Origin: Apteryx mantelli
Taxonomy: Eukaryota; Chordata; Aves; Apterygiformes; Apterygidae
Length of the DNA: 64,000 nt
Assembly (NCBI RefSeq): GCF_036417845.1
Contig: NC_089979.1
Span: 25,547,958 to 25,611,957, forward strand
Direction of reading: 5' to 3'
The notes under the pieces: model-generated
Databases searched by the model: none
Told to the model about the DNA's origin: nothing
The model's input: only the letters and a program-made list of their open reading frames with translations
Made by a program: the position numbers and the translations under genes
Shown: one piece after another, positions 32,871-44,759 of the stretch
How the letters are laid out: every line of letters begins with the position of its first letter
How positions within the stretch are numbered: position 1 is the first letter of the stretch

Positions 32871-35800
32871 ATGTTGCTGTTTTAAATCACTGAAAATATC
32901 CAGGTAAGTAAGACTGAGACACACCCTTCCTGCCATTTTATGAAGTAACCTCTATTCTAGGGCTCAGTCAAGTAAGTGCTGAGAATCCTCACCTCTCATT
33001 AAATAAAAGCTAAAGAAAAAATTTTACACTTAGAAGGAAAAATTAAATATGTAAAAGTCTTAATGAGGAGAAGAGGCGGTGTACTTTTTGAATAGTCAGT
33101 ATTTCTGCTAGACTTTTTAAAATCACTGGTTTATAAGAGCAAGGCATCTTCAGTTCTATAAAATAGTAGGTCAGAATTTAAGGATTAGACGACTAATTGG
33201 CAACTTTCTCTGGTATTTGGAACTTGAAAATTGTCATTGTCAGAAATCTGCTTCCTCTAGACACGCAGTTTAATGAAGAACATTGCACGTGGTACATGAT
33301 GCTCCTGCCTGGTGGCCGTTACCTTTCTGGCATCACTGAAAATGTGGGAACATGCTGCTACTACTCTCTTTAGGCTGAAAGCTTTGAAGTGCTTAAATAA
33401 GGATTATGATAACACTTGAAATGAGGGGACTTACTTTATTGCCAGAAACAAACTGATAGAGAATCTTGAATTCTAGTACACATCTAGGCTATTATGGAGA
33501 TTCAGAGATGTCCTTGAGAAGGAATATGCTATATTACCTTCTTGAGATGTAAAATCCATATATAGATTGTGATTAAGCATTTTACATATGTTTAGATTTT
33601 GTATTATTGCCCATTTTATTATTCACATACTTTTCATGAATTGCTAATTCTCTTTCCCTGCAGAATATCTTACCCGTTTTGAATGCAGACAAGTTTTTCT
33701 TCACATAGTATAGCATGATCTATTTCACACTGTAGGCTTAAAAACAAAGAAATTTGCATTTAGTTTTCAATTTTAATACCTTCAATATTTGTATCTTTTT
33801 GTACAGGACTTTATGAGATTGCAGGGAACTACTGTATGTGATGTTCTTTGAACCTCATATCTTGTCCCAGTAGTGTGCAACACACTCAAGAATTCAGCCT
33901 TGTGCCATGAAATTCAAATTAAATGCAAAAAAACCCCCCAAAAAACAACATTTCCACAGCATTGATTTAAATTTCAGGATATTCTCAGTATACATTATAA
34001 TCAATGAAAAGCCTGGATCTCATTGTGAAGACAGATTTCTTTTAAAAGCATACGTCAGGCTACATTTTTATAAATACTCTTAATTGGTGGGGGAGACCCA
34101 CATTTTTCAGCTGAGCAAATGGCACAAGCTTCTTGTTCTCTACTTCATAGATTAGGGACTGAGCAACATACCAATAGCACTTCTAGGTGCTAAATGAATT
34201 TGACATGACCTTTCATCTCTTCCAAAACAAACACCTTCCAGCTGTGCACATTTAAGCAGCAGAGCACCTCTGGAGTAACTGCTCTTGTTGTGCTAGTTAT
34301 CCATTTCCTCTCACAGTATTCCTGGCTTTAATCTACCTTTGATGGTACTTTCAAACGACATTCAACTTGCAATCACCACTCATATACTTCAGTGAGGTGT
34401 GTGCCAGAACTATTCTTTTTTCATCATGTTATTCTTCATTCTTTCCCAATTAATCCACCTGGTTTTACATTAACTTACACCAGAAATTTGTTTGGTCTCT
34501 CCTTTCTTACTTTCAAGCTGCCCACTATTTAGGCAGAGATAGGACAATATTCCCATTCAGTTTCTGAAGCATCTTTCACTAATTCTGCCTTTTTCCTTAA
34601 AAAAAGAAAAAAAGAAAAAAAAGACAATGCTTTTCACCTAAGAATAATTTACTGGGTTATCAAGGCAACAAGAGGCAATACATTATCTAAAGAAACAGTT
34701 CTTTACTTAGCTGATTAAGAGACAGCCTTAATGTTGCATCTGCCTTCAGAGCAATTGTTGAGTTAAGAAACATCACTCTCATCAAGGATTGCTGATCTCC
34801 ACCTCTCTTACACAAAATTACGGGTCATCAGCTGAAAGAAGCACCCTCCAAACAGCCTAGGAAGTGATTCCCAAGATAGCATAACACTCATGGTGAAGGC
34901 CTGGCTCTTGCATGTATTTCTCTTGCTAGTACAGAGGATGGAGAATTGCCTCACAGGTGCTGAGATTCAAACTGACCTCCCACTGGACACAGCAGAAAGG
35001 TGTTTGCCTTATATCTGCTCACCCTTTACACACGACCCTAAATCATGTAAGTCTTCACTTTAATAAATGCATCCATCTGGCTATAGGAGGCAATGACACA
35101 GATTCAACACTTCAAACTCACAAAAGTAGAAAAGCCATCAGCACCTCCTACTCTTTTTCCTTTCAAACTACTAATGGGTTTTGGCCTCTTGCTGAACCCT
35201 ATTCAGAAATAATCAGGGCTATGTTTCTTGGGGATTGGACAAAGACAGCTATAAATCTGCAAATTTCTTCTGTGCATCTAAACCTGGCACCACAAGAGAA
35301 TTGTCCACTTTGAGATGCCCGATGCAGTGCCTGCTTGTGGTCACCATGTGCCCGGGATCTCTGCGTGGTGCGTGAGCCTGTGCAGTTCTGACCAGACTAG
35401 TTCAATGATCACGCTGTTGACCTTCAAAGATAATTTTAATCACATTTGGAAGATTAGTGATGACTCAAATGTCACAGTCTGCTTACCAGCATCCACTGTT
35501 CTCCCCATTTTAAGTCCTGCCCCTCTTGACTGACCCTCTCGAGCTGTTTGCTGTATTCTGGTATGTGGTATTCCTGCCACCCCCATTACATATGATGAAT
35601 GGGTGACGTGGGTCACAACACAGAAAAATGAGGGGTTGGAGTTTGAAAAATAATCATCTGACTTAGGAATGTAAGTCCCACCACCTTTCAGAGGAAGTTA
35701 TCCTCCTAAATTACTAGAGTATTCTTGAAATTCACGTTCTATTTTAAGCAATGTTCTGAACATATACACCCTAGCATAGCTTCATTAAATACCAGCCTTT

Positions 35801-36234
35801 TAATTACCAAATAAACTCTTATTTATTTCTGTTGTACCAGTGCTTAGGCACTCCAGATCTTGGGCCAGCACTTTCATATGTTAGGCTTTAAAGCATGGAA
35901 AAATATAATACATCAAAAATGTGGTTTATTTTGGAGAAAAAAATCCTTTCTTCTATGTTGTCTCATTCTTTCTTCTCTCTATAGCAAGGCACAGCTTCCT
36001 ACTGCCTCGTTAGTATGAGTGTTTTTGAACTTTTTGATCCCTATCCTGAAAACATGAAGGAGCCCTGAATGTATTTTTCTCTGGTGAAGTGGCACTTGGC
36101 ATTCCCTGGGGGAGCATGCTTTAAAAAAGACAAATCCAAAATGAAGCCGGTGGCACTTGCAAGTACCTGCCAGAACAGCAGGTCCTTGCTGTTTAATTCC
36201 CTCGTTTGCCTCTCCCTCTCTCTTGCATTTTCAG

Positions 36235-36327
36235 CAGAGCGGCAGCAGGCCACCACGAGAGGAACATCTCAAACTGCCCAAGTCAAGAAGCAGCTTCTTT
36301 TTGATCCTGCTATGTTCAATCTGGCAG
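36235..36327 (+). other. Exon-like segment with strong splice sites (unidentified)
   Basis: A long pyrimidine tract ending TTGCATTTTCAG at 36223-36234 precedes 93 bp (31 codons), followed by the donor CAG/GTGAGC at 36327/36328. One frame is open across it and well beyond on both sides (36069-36398). The segment reads AERQQATTRGTS...KKQLLFDPAMFNLAG and matches no family I know. It could be an exon of an unannotated or long non-coding transcript, or a chance arrangement. Confidence 0.25.
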
Positions 36328-38642
36328 GTGAGCTAGCAGGTTTGACAACTGGTTTTTGCATGGTACTTCTCAGCTGCGATACAGGAAATGCTTTATAAAT
36401 ACAGGGCAATTTTGCTCACGCTTGAAGTGGCAGGCATGGGCAAAGATGCTCAGAGCCCAGAGCCTTCCTTATTCCTTTGTGGCTAGCCAGGGCAGCCCAC
36501 TCCTGGCTCCTACCCCAGCTGTCGTGGCAACACCTCCAGTCCCTGCAGCCATTTCCTCTGGGCTGCAGGCCAGCGCCCTTCGCTGCCTCCCAGCCCAACC
36601 TGCCCGAGCTGGCCAACAGAGCTGTCTCGTCGGAGCAAAGCCCTGGGAACAGCACTGAAATCACTACCATGCCAGGGGGCACTTACAAAGCACATGGGAC
36701 AGGCCCACCTTGCATGGCTGAATTTAGAGGACTGGACCAAATATCTGAGGCTGGCTCCCCAAAGTGTAGATTCCCCAATTTTTAAGTAAAGAGTGGTTAT
36801 CAGAAGTGCAAAGCATAGCCCTTTCTCACTGATGTCAGCAGTAGGAATGGGAGCTCTAAATATGAATTTGTCAGCCTCCATATTTGGGGGGCAAGCAGGG
36901 AGAGGCGAAGCAAATGCTGCCCAAGTCCGGCCGTGTTTCTGTCGCTTGCTGTGGTGCATGAACACCAGAGCTGTTCCGGCACAGTCAAGACTGAGCAGGC
37001 TCATTTCCATTGATCGGGACATAAGCTGGCACATGGCTCAGAAACACCAGAATGATCTCTTCTTAAATATAACTTAATCATTGTTCCTTGTTCCTGAGCG
37101 AAGAGCTGAGCTAAACACTTTAGTTCAGCATCTGTCTACAAAATAAATTATTAGTCAAACACTTTGCTAATAAGACTTCCTCCTACTTGAGCTGCAAGAT
37201 AGAACCCAACTATTGTGCTTTTTGTGGAGGCAGTAACTGAAGATAAGTGCTATGAGATGTATAAAAATTGTGTCAGTTGATGAGCTGAATAAATGAATGT
37301 TAACCACATTTAAAAGGCTTCAAACTTATACCCACTCTTGGAATAAATTTGCATTAATTGTTGGGATGTGGGGCTACCACATTGCCCATCCTACGATCAG
37401 AAAAATTCTGAATTCTTTATCCCAATAATTACATATTTTGGGGCTGTTTAAACACCTGTGTGTCAACAAAACACACTTATAATTACGCTTTAAATAGAAG
37501 GAACAGGTTTATCAAATCTAATACAACACTACCGCCAGCAATTTCAGGCAGATTACATTGTGGAATACAAACAAACCTGAAAGCTACTGGATTTCTATGA
37601 AAGCTGAGCAGTCATTGCTGGATATTTGTGCTTAGTACAATACGTTGCTAAGAAAACACTCCAGGGTTATAGTCCATCAATATTTGCTAGTATGTACCCA
37701 TAGCTGGTTACTAAATTACTTTTGGTAGTTTTAGAGTTTCTAACAGGATTACAGAGATTCTTGGAATGAATAAGAGCAACATTTCAGAAGCACCATTGTA
37801 TTTATTAAAAACCTGAACCATTACTTCTTGCATTATAGACTTCTGTTCATTTTTCAGATGTAAATTGGATTTGGATTAAGCAATTATATATGTATACATA
37901 TAGACACATACGTGCATATAAGATAAATCAGTACATTATTGAATATCAATATAGTCACCATATTATTTTCTGTATGATCTCAGAAATTTCATTCTGTAAA
38001 GATCAACTAACAGAAAAAGAAATCTTCCTGGATTTTAAGAAACTCAAAAAAGATATTTTATTAACTGCATTTCTAAGTACAGATTTTGATTTGTTTCTGC
38101 ATTTTTAATATTAAACACTTTAAAAAATCTAGTCTTCTTCCACAGTTTCAGGGGGGAAAGACTATATGACAAATACTTCAGACTGAAAATAAGGCCTGAA
38201 TTTGAAAAAGAATCTCATACATTTGGATACGGTTGCTAAGAAAAATGGTAATGCTACTTAATCCTTCTTCAAATAATTTCTGACCTACATAATCTCTGGA
38301 CTATGACACCTGTTTTCATGTGCTATGAGAGATCAAAAGGACACCTCTTGCTGTTAAGTCTGTATATCCCATAGTACTGTAATAAAAATGAAATATCAAT
38401 TGATGCATCACACTAAAGGCTTAGTGTCAGATAAATCAAATCAAAAGCTTTTGGTCTTCCTCTTTGATGTATTCGCCGTGAGTTTTTCCTTAACAGTAAC
38501 CAGGAAAGCTTTGGAAGTACATGAGGAGTGCAAAGCAGCAGAAAGAGCTTAGGAGGGAAGAGTAGTGCTGCAAACATCTGAGTGCCACATCCATGAATCA
38601 GTTCTTTCAGAGACAAAACTGACCAAAGAATGAATGAGAGTT

Positions 38643-38655
38643 GGGGGGGGGGGGG
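38643..38655 (+). repeat. G homopolymer, 13 bp
   Basis: Thirteen G followed by TGCGTATATACACACAC, in the KCNS2-STK3 intergenic region. Confidence 0.9.
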
Positions 38656-41600
38656 TGCGTATATACACACACCTGTGTACAGAAAAATTGTACCAAAGGG
38701 GCCAGTTTCAAACCCTGTCCTTGAGGGGAGAAACATGATTAGGAGGGCTATATTTCTCTCTTGAAATTGGATAGGGAAAGATTTTGCAATATATAATCTC
38801 TCTCTTTAGAAGAAACATCCACATGGAGTAGAGTCCAGATCTTTAGTAAAGAATCTCTGATTCCATTCTCTTGACAAAGAAAAACATATATACAGATACA
38901 TTATCGTGCATATTTACAAAATCAATTTCTACAGTCCTGACACTTAAGTAAGAAAACTTTGAAAGTCCTTGGGACTTGCAGTACCTGGGTAAGCACCATT
39001 ATTTAACGTTTCGCCCACTGTAAGGTGACAGAACAGTCAATGTTTGAGCCCAGATTCAGGTGACCTTAATTCCTGCCAATTCTTTCCTGTTGACTGGCTC
39101 CAGGCAGCTTCCTGCTTACTGCCCAATTTATGCCCTCTCAAATCATCTGTAGCTTTTAGAAAGGCCTATTTGCACTGAACAAGTCCTGATACCAAGCTAG
39201 AACTTAAAGTGTTTGCCTACAGCACATGCAGACTTCCCACCCTCACCGTTACTTGCAGCAAAGCTAAGCCCACCACCCACAGTGAGAACTTGAGAGGCCT
39301 AGGGAGAGCGTGACCGGACTGAGAAACAGCATTGTGCAGCGCATGGAGCAATCATAAGCTGATGCATTTACAAAGACCCTTCCACTGTGTTGAGATTATT
39401 TTTAAGGGTCACTAAACATTCTCTTGTACCTCTGTATAAAAATAGACACAAGGAACCTTTTCCTTTCCAAGGGCTCAATACAATTTTCAAATGCCTTCAC
39501 TTGGCCCTGCCTACGTCTGCACCAGTAGCTATGGCCATGGTGAATTCCTGCCATCCGAGCAGAGCTGGATCAAAAGCCATTTGCCCCATCACTGCAGTCT
39601 GGTCCCTGAAATAGTGAGCTGGCTCCTGCAAGGCTTCCCAGACCAGAGTCATTGGTTTGATGCTGATCAAGTATCCACATTCCTGCTACCTCCCTTGGTG
39701 GCGAGGTGAGCACTGGGCGGTTTGCTCCCCTTTGCCGACGTACCACTTCGCACCCCTTCCTCGCACCTCCCAGGAGCCTGGAAGTCCCTGCTGCAACAGG
39801 GGAGGGACTGAAGAAGCAGAGGAAGGTGACAACAGTTTCCAGTGGGGCACAGTGTTTATAAGATAACCTGACTACAGGATCCAGCTCATTTGGCCCTCTT
39901 GATAGAACCAGCTGTGTCCATATCTGCCCGGGGTTGGGGCATGGAAAGTCTCTGCCTAAATAGCCATCACCTGCAGTCAAATCCTTCCATGACCCCAGAC
40001 GGGAGTGGGGCAGAAAGGAGGAGGAAACATGTAAATGGGAGTCCCTTTCCACAATGAATACACTAACCAGAGAAAAGAAACACATTCTGTGAAGAGAAGA
40101 TATTTTAAAACAAACTTAATGGATCATATCCCCAGCACAACTTAATGACTTTACAAAGAACCATCAAAGTAATTTTGCTTTCTCCAAAAAGGAATTAGCT
40201 ATTATGTCACCTGGCACAAAGATATGGTAAGAAACTTCATGCACTGCCAAAGACTTGTCTTCTCCGAGGCTTTCATTGGCAAGAGTGGACATAATACTGT
40301 TGCAATGCATCCTAGTATAGAAAATTCCCCAAGCCACTTTCCTGACCAACTATATGACATTACAGAACATCCATCATTGTTTTCTGAAGTACAGAAAAAA
40401 AAATGCGACAGTAAGGTGAAGCTCTTATTATTTATGAATGAAAGAAATAAAGGCTTTCCTCATGTTATAAGGTCTTTTTAATTATAGTTTTATAACCAAG
40501 TATATACTTAGAAAATTTAACCCTCATCATGTCACATTCTGATAAAGCAGTGTGCATACAGAGTGTTCGACAGAAGTTTTACAGTATACATTCTATTTAG
40601 AAGCACCAGTGCCTAGGAATGGTCACTAACATTATCTCATGTATTCATCCATCGAGCCATTCTTAACCAGCCATTTTTATACTAGGAAGTTCAACATACG
40701 GTACAGATGAATGGAGAAGCAGTCTGAGCCATTGTACATTATGTTCTCTCATCTGAATACATCTTGGCAAATATAGACAAGCTATTATTTATTGTGGATA
40801 AACAGTAAACAATTATAATATCCAATAACTGTCAGATTAATTCATATTAGCAGTAGAATTTTGTCACTTCAAACATAATGTGTTTCACTGAGGAGTTTTG
40901 CTCATGAGTCCCTTTCACTAAAGAGTCTTTACGGACAGATTCTTAGAACAGAATGAATAATTTTAAAAAAATCAGAAAAGATATGGGCTATGGCACCAAA
41001 TTTAAGTAATTATATGCAGCAGCTTTCCCCAGCAAAGACTCTCCATTAACTACTGTTCTCATTACACTAGGCAATCAAAGGTGCACCTAAAGCTGCTAAT
41101 GTCTGCTAGTACCTCCAGGTAAAGGATGTCTATGAATACCTCCAGCCTTCACCATGTTGGGGTACTGCTCAGCTCTCTCGAGATTAGGCCTTGAGCAAGC
41201 TTAGACTGCAGAGAGGGACTTCTGCAAAGTATTGAGAATTTCTGTCCTTAGACTGGCCTGTTATTCTTTTCCATGATGATCCCCAGAGTTCTGGAGCTTG
41301 CATCAATGTCTTCAGGTGGAAAAAACCTTTCCATACCTGACTTTTAGAGACACGGTTTTCTGGGCTCACGGTATTATAGAAAGGAAATTTAAGCATGAGA
41401 GGCTATGTAAATGAACTTTAATGGTTATTATTAACATAATTTAGCTTCAGTTAGAATGAACAACAAGACGACGATTATACCTAAGAAATTAGCTTTTATT
41501 ACAAATGTTTGGTAATTAATTTTCTCAAAAATTTTTTTTTTTACTGATTAACCTAAACATACAAAATCAGAAGCAAACAAGAAAATGCTGGGTTAAAACC

Positions 41601-43836
41601 TTATTGAAAGTTAACTTGTCAGTAGTTCTATTAGATTTGCTGCAAGTCTTGCTTTCAAAATATCTTATTTATTGCACTATCTGCTTTCCTTTACAGGGAT
41701 GCTCATCCACCAGTGGAGATGTGTAGTCATTAACAGGGACGATTTGATTCACTTACATAAACAGAAGAAAAAATAAATTGTATCCATCTCTTAATACAAA
41801 ACCCAGTTCTGTATGTTATTCTTGCATCTAATTTAGAGCCCAATAAGCTGGCTTTTGAAGCCAAAGACAGCTTTATACTGACTATAGTGTGCACCATATC
41901 AGATGGCAACATTACTAATTTTGTATTAATTGGTGGAAGTATTCTTTGGTCACAAACTTCCTGCATCTATCCAAGCTACTCAGAAGCTAATTTTCAGCCA
42001 TTTTAAGTGGACTGTTAAGAGTTTTGATTACTCCACTCTTTCAGATTTTTCTCCTGTGTGTATAATCCATAGCTGTATGTATGTATGCATGTGCACAAAA
42101 TTTAGTCAAATTGCTTCTATGCAGACAGATCAGGAATAAAGAAAGGATGTCCCTCATCTTCTGATACCTTTCAGATGTCAGACTGCAACAGCTCTAGTCT
42201 AAAATGGCCATTTACTGGAGTCCCTCTGGGTAGCTATTTAATATTTAGTGCACTACCTTGCAAAAATTTCCATAACATAAAATATGAAAATTGTGATCAT
42301 TATACTACACTGCATATTATGCTGCAAAGCTGCATTATTCAAAATTAGTGTCTTATTTTTGGTGGGAAAAGTTTAAGAGAATAAAGGAAAAGAAAGCTAC
42401 TAATGATGCAAATAAGAATGCTGGACAGTGACATTTTGCTTAAAAGGCATACCAACATAAGACAAGTTAGCTTTCTCTCCTGATGGTTTAAATCTTTCTA
42501 TATTTCATCTGTTTGTTTTTGTATATAAACAACAGAGAGTTTTTGAGAACAGAAAGTTCAGGAATTGGAAATAAATTTTAAATAAATAATGTAACTGTAC
42601 TAATTGGGAGGGTTGCTGCTGTTTTTTGTTGCATTATGATTATAATCAAATGATACAGTGATATGATTATACTATTTTTTACTTGACATATTTCATTGTA
42701 TAAACGTGAGGCGTAAGACTACAAGGCGTATTTATCTTGCTTAAAGTAATTTTTATGGATCTTCTGTGTTCTTATTTCCTTGTAAGGGATGATCATTATT
42801 TTAAGAAGCACAAGGGAGTTGAGGATGAGGATGTTTTAATAATCACAATTAAAATTTATTTGACTTTACATGTTAGAGCGTGGTGTGCACACAAACACAC
42901 GCACAGAACGACAATGACAACAACGGCTGTAGACAGCTCAAAAGCAAACTCTGGTCCCAGCATGGCTGTAATAAGTTGAACTGTTTAAATTTTTTTTTCC
43001 CTTTTGCTTAAACTCTATAATACAATGCACCATCTCCAAAATCTGCACTGTTCCATCTGAATGGTCCATATATGATGACAGTAAATGTTAAGAGGTATGA
43101 GATGATTACTAACTTCCAGAAAATATTTAACAGAAGATGCCCATACAGTAGTCACCATTAAAAAATGAACAGCTGAAGGTTGCATGTAAAGATCTTTTCA
43201 GCTGTATTGTTTAAAGAAGTATGACTATCACAGTAAAGTTAATTACATAAAAGGCAACAATTGTAAAGATATCAATAGAGAACACACTAGATTGTTCAGA
43301 AAGTGGATCACATTTTCTGCTAAGTCTGAACTATTTCTTGCAATGTGATAAATTCTACCTACTAGATATAACACAACATGAACCAGAGAGAAAACCTGTA
43401 AAAAGATACTAAGAGCTTGATCCTGCATTTCTGATTCCCCAAAATTTACCACAGAAGACTTCAGGAATTTTGAATGTTCAGTGATTGCAGGACAGAACCC
43501 TCAGAGTACTGCAAAACACTGCTTTTCAGTACTTAAGTATACAGTTGATTTTCTTTGGCTTTTAAATTACTATCCCTTAATGTTTATAATGTGAAACCAA
43601 ACCAAACCACCAATAACTCCCTCTCCCCCCAAGACAGTGATAGAAAATTAAACGAACCAAAAAAAAATATCCCAAAAGTGTTGCTGTTACTTCATCATAA
43701 AACTACGGTGCAAAATAGGGGTTTCCACTGGTCAGAATTGCAATAGCAATTGGAAATTTACACTGTAGGAGCGACTGCAATTATTGCTTCTCCTGAATTA
43801 TAGAAAATCAAAACTGACTAGGCACTTGTTTTCTTA

Positions 43837-43842
43837 TTTAAT
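43837..43842 (-). terminator. STK3: Candidate poly(A) signal ATTAAA for STK3
   Basis: TTTAAT on the + strand equals ATTAAA on the - strand, about 760 bp past the STK3 stop. It is the closest recognised hexamer variant apart from a weak GATAAA near 44116. Functional use is unproven. Confidence 0.25.
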
Positions 43843-43935
43843 AAGAGATCATTCAGTGTGAGTAAAGATGACAGAAATACTCTCTAAAAGAGCACTCTCT
43901 AGTGTAACAACTGTATTGCTCAACCACAGCCACAG

Positions 43936-44044
43936 TCCTTGATTCAGGACAGCAGTAAGGCATATGTCTATCATTTCGTTTATGCTTAAATCTTACTGAT
44001 CTGAATGGACTGGATACATGTTCAAGTGCTGTCCTGAATTAGGA
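43936..44044. mobile_element. MITE-like palindromic element with 17-18 bp inverted repeats
   Basis: TCCTTGATTCAGGACAGCA at 43936-43954 is the near-perfect reverse complement of TGCTGTCCTGAATTAGGA at 44027-44044. The 109-bp total length with inner remnants of symmetry suits an old non-autonomous DNA element. Similar GATTCAG-bounded palindromes are common in sauropsid genomes as I recall. It probably lies in or near the STK3 3' UTR. Confidence 0.6.
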
Positions 44045-44600
44045 TGCTTGCTGAAATGGGAGTTTTAGAAGACAATATAGTAGTGAGCTTTTGTATCATA
44101 CTACAATACCAGTTTTATCTAATCTGGCTCTTCTCTCCACTATATTATCCTAATGCTTCCTAATAAAAAAAGTAAACAGGCATAAAATAAATAGGATAGC
44201 CAAAGATTACATAATAAATATGCTACTAAATGGGAGGAAAATATATTGCAACATAAGGCTCTGTAGTGTTGCACAATCAAGAAATAGTTCCAGGTGCTCC
44301 AAAACACAACTCCTAACATACAACACAAAATTACCACTATACAGCTGAAAAAAGATTAGGAAGTAATAGACTGAACTTCTATTACATTAAACATTTGAAA
44401 ATATAACAAGTGGTAATGTGTTTTACTGCCTTTGCAGAATACCATACGTATGCTCTTTCACTGCTCCAATTGTCATCATTTGTGAAGGAAAATTTGAAAG
44501 GCTGCATTTTTTTTTTTAACTCTCAGAACTCCTTCAGACTTACAGTTACCAGTGTCCACACTGACTCATGACATTATCTCTGAACGAAAGCAAAACAAAC

Positions 44601-44759
44601 TCAGAAATTTTGTTGTCTCCGTTTCTTTGCGTCCATCGCATCTAGGATAGGCTGCCTCTTTGCAGTGTATCTCTGACGAAGCTCTTCAATTTCTCGTTCC
44701 ATCATAGGGTCCAAAGCCTTTAATCTCATCTGTAATTCTTCTAAACTTAGATTCTTTAA
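44601..44759 (-). CDS. STK3: STK3 (MST2) last coding exon: SARAH domain C-terminus
   Basis: Read on the - strand, this exon gives 52 residues starting LKNLSLEELQ and ending KKRRQQNF before the stop. It is the C-terminal end of the Hippo kinase MST2. It covers most of the SARAH coiled-coil helix, which mediates homodimerisation and binding to SAV1 and RASSF proteins. It is effectively identical to the vertebrate protein as I recall it. A strong acceptor precedes it (T-rich run, then GATTTACAG, ending at 44760), so the exon begins in phase 0 at 44759. The kinase domain and linker exons are not seen and must lie beyond the right edge. STK4/MST1 is the paralogue alternative, but the sequence and the KCNS2 neighbour favour STK3. 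The reading frame beyond 44759 is intron. Confidence 0.96.
   Translation of the reverse strand, partial: LKNLSLEELQMRLKALDPMMEREIEELRQRYTAKRQPILDAMDAKKRRQQNF

Larger units (their letters stand above)
29741..43836. other. KCNS2-STK3 intergenic region (may include long 3' UTR ends)
   Basis: AT-rich DNA with an old CR1 at 32.4-32.9 kb, a possible palindromic repeat at 30.2 kb, the exon-like segment at 36.2 kb, a GC-richer patch at about 36440-36700 and an open, GC-richer block at about 39470-40030. No known protein-coding gene is recognised here. Confidence 0.6.
43837..44600 (-). other. STK3: STK3 3' UTR, proximal part (extent inferred)
   Basis: On the - strand, the sequence after the STK3 stop has no AATAAA for over 1.5 kb. 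The first near-canonical hexamer is ATTAAA at 43842-43837, with canonical AATAAA only at 42860-42855, 41673-41668 and 41500-41495. The UTR may therefore be about 0.76 kb, 1.75 kb or longer. It includes the palindromic element at 43936-44044. Confidence 0.4.

Noticed and set aside
38990-39065. Possible reversed MIR fragment (TGTAAGGTGACAGAACAGTC, then TTTGAGCCCAG)
   Set aside because: The resemblance to the MIR core is too weak to list as a feature by eye.
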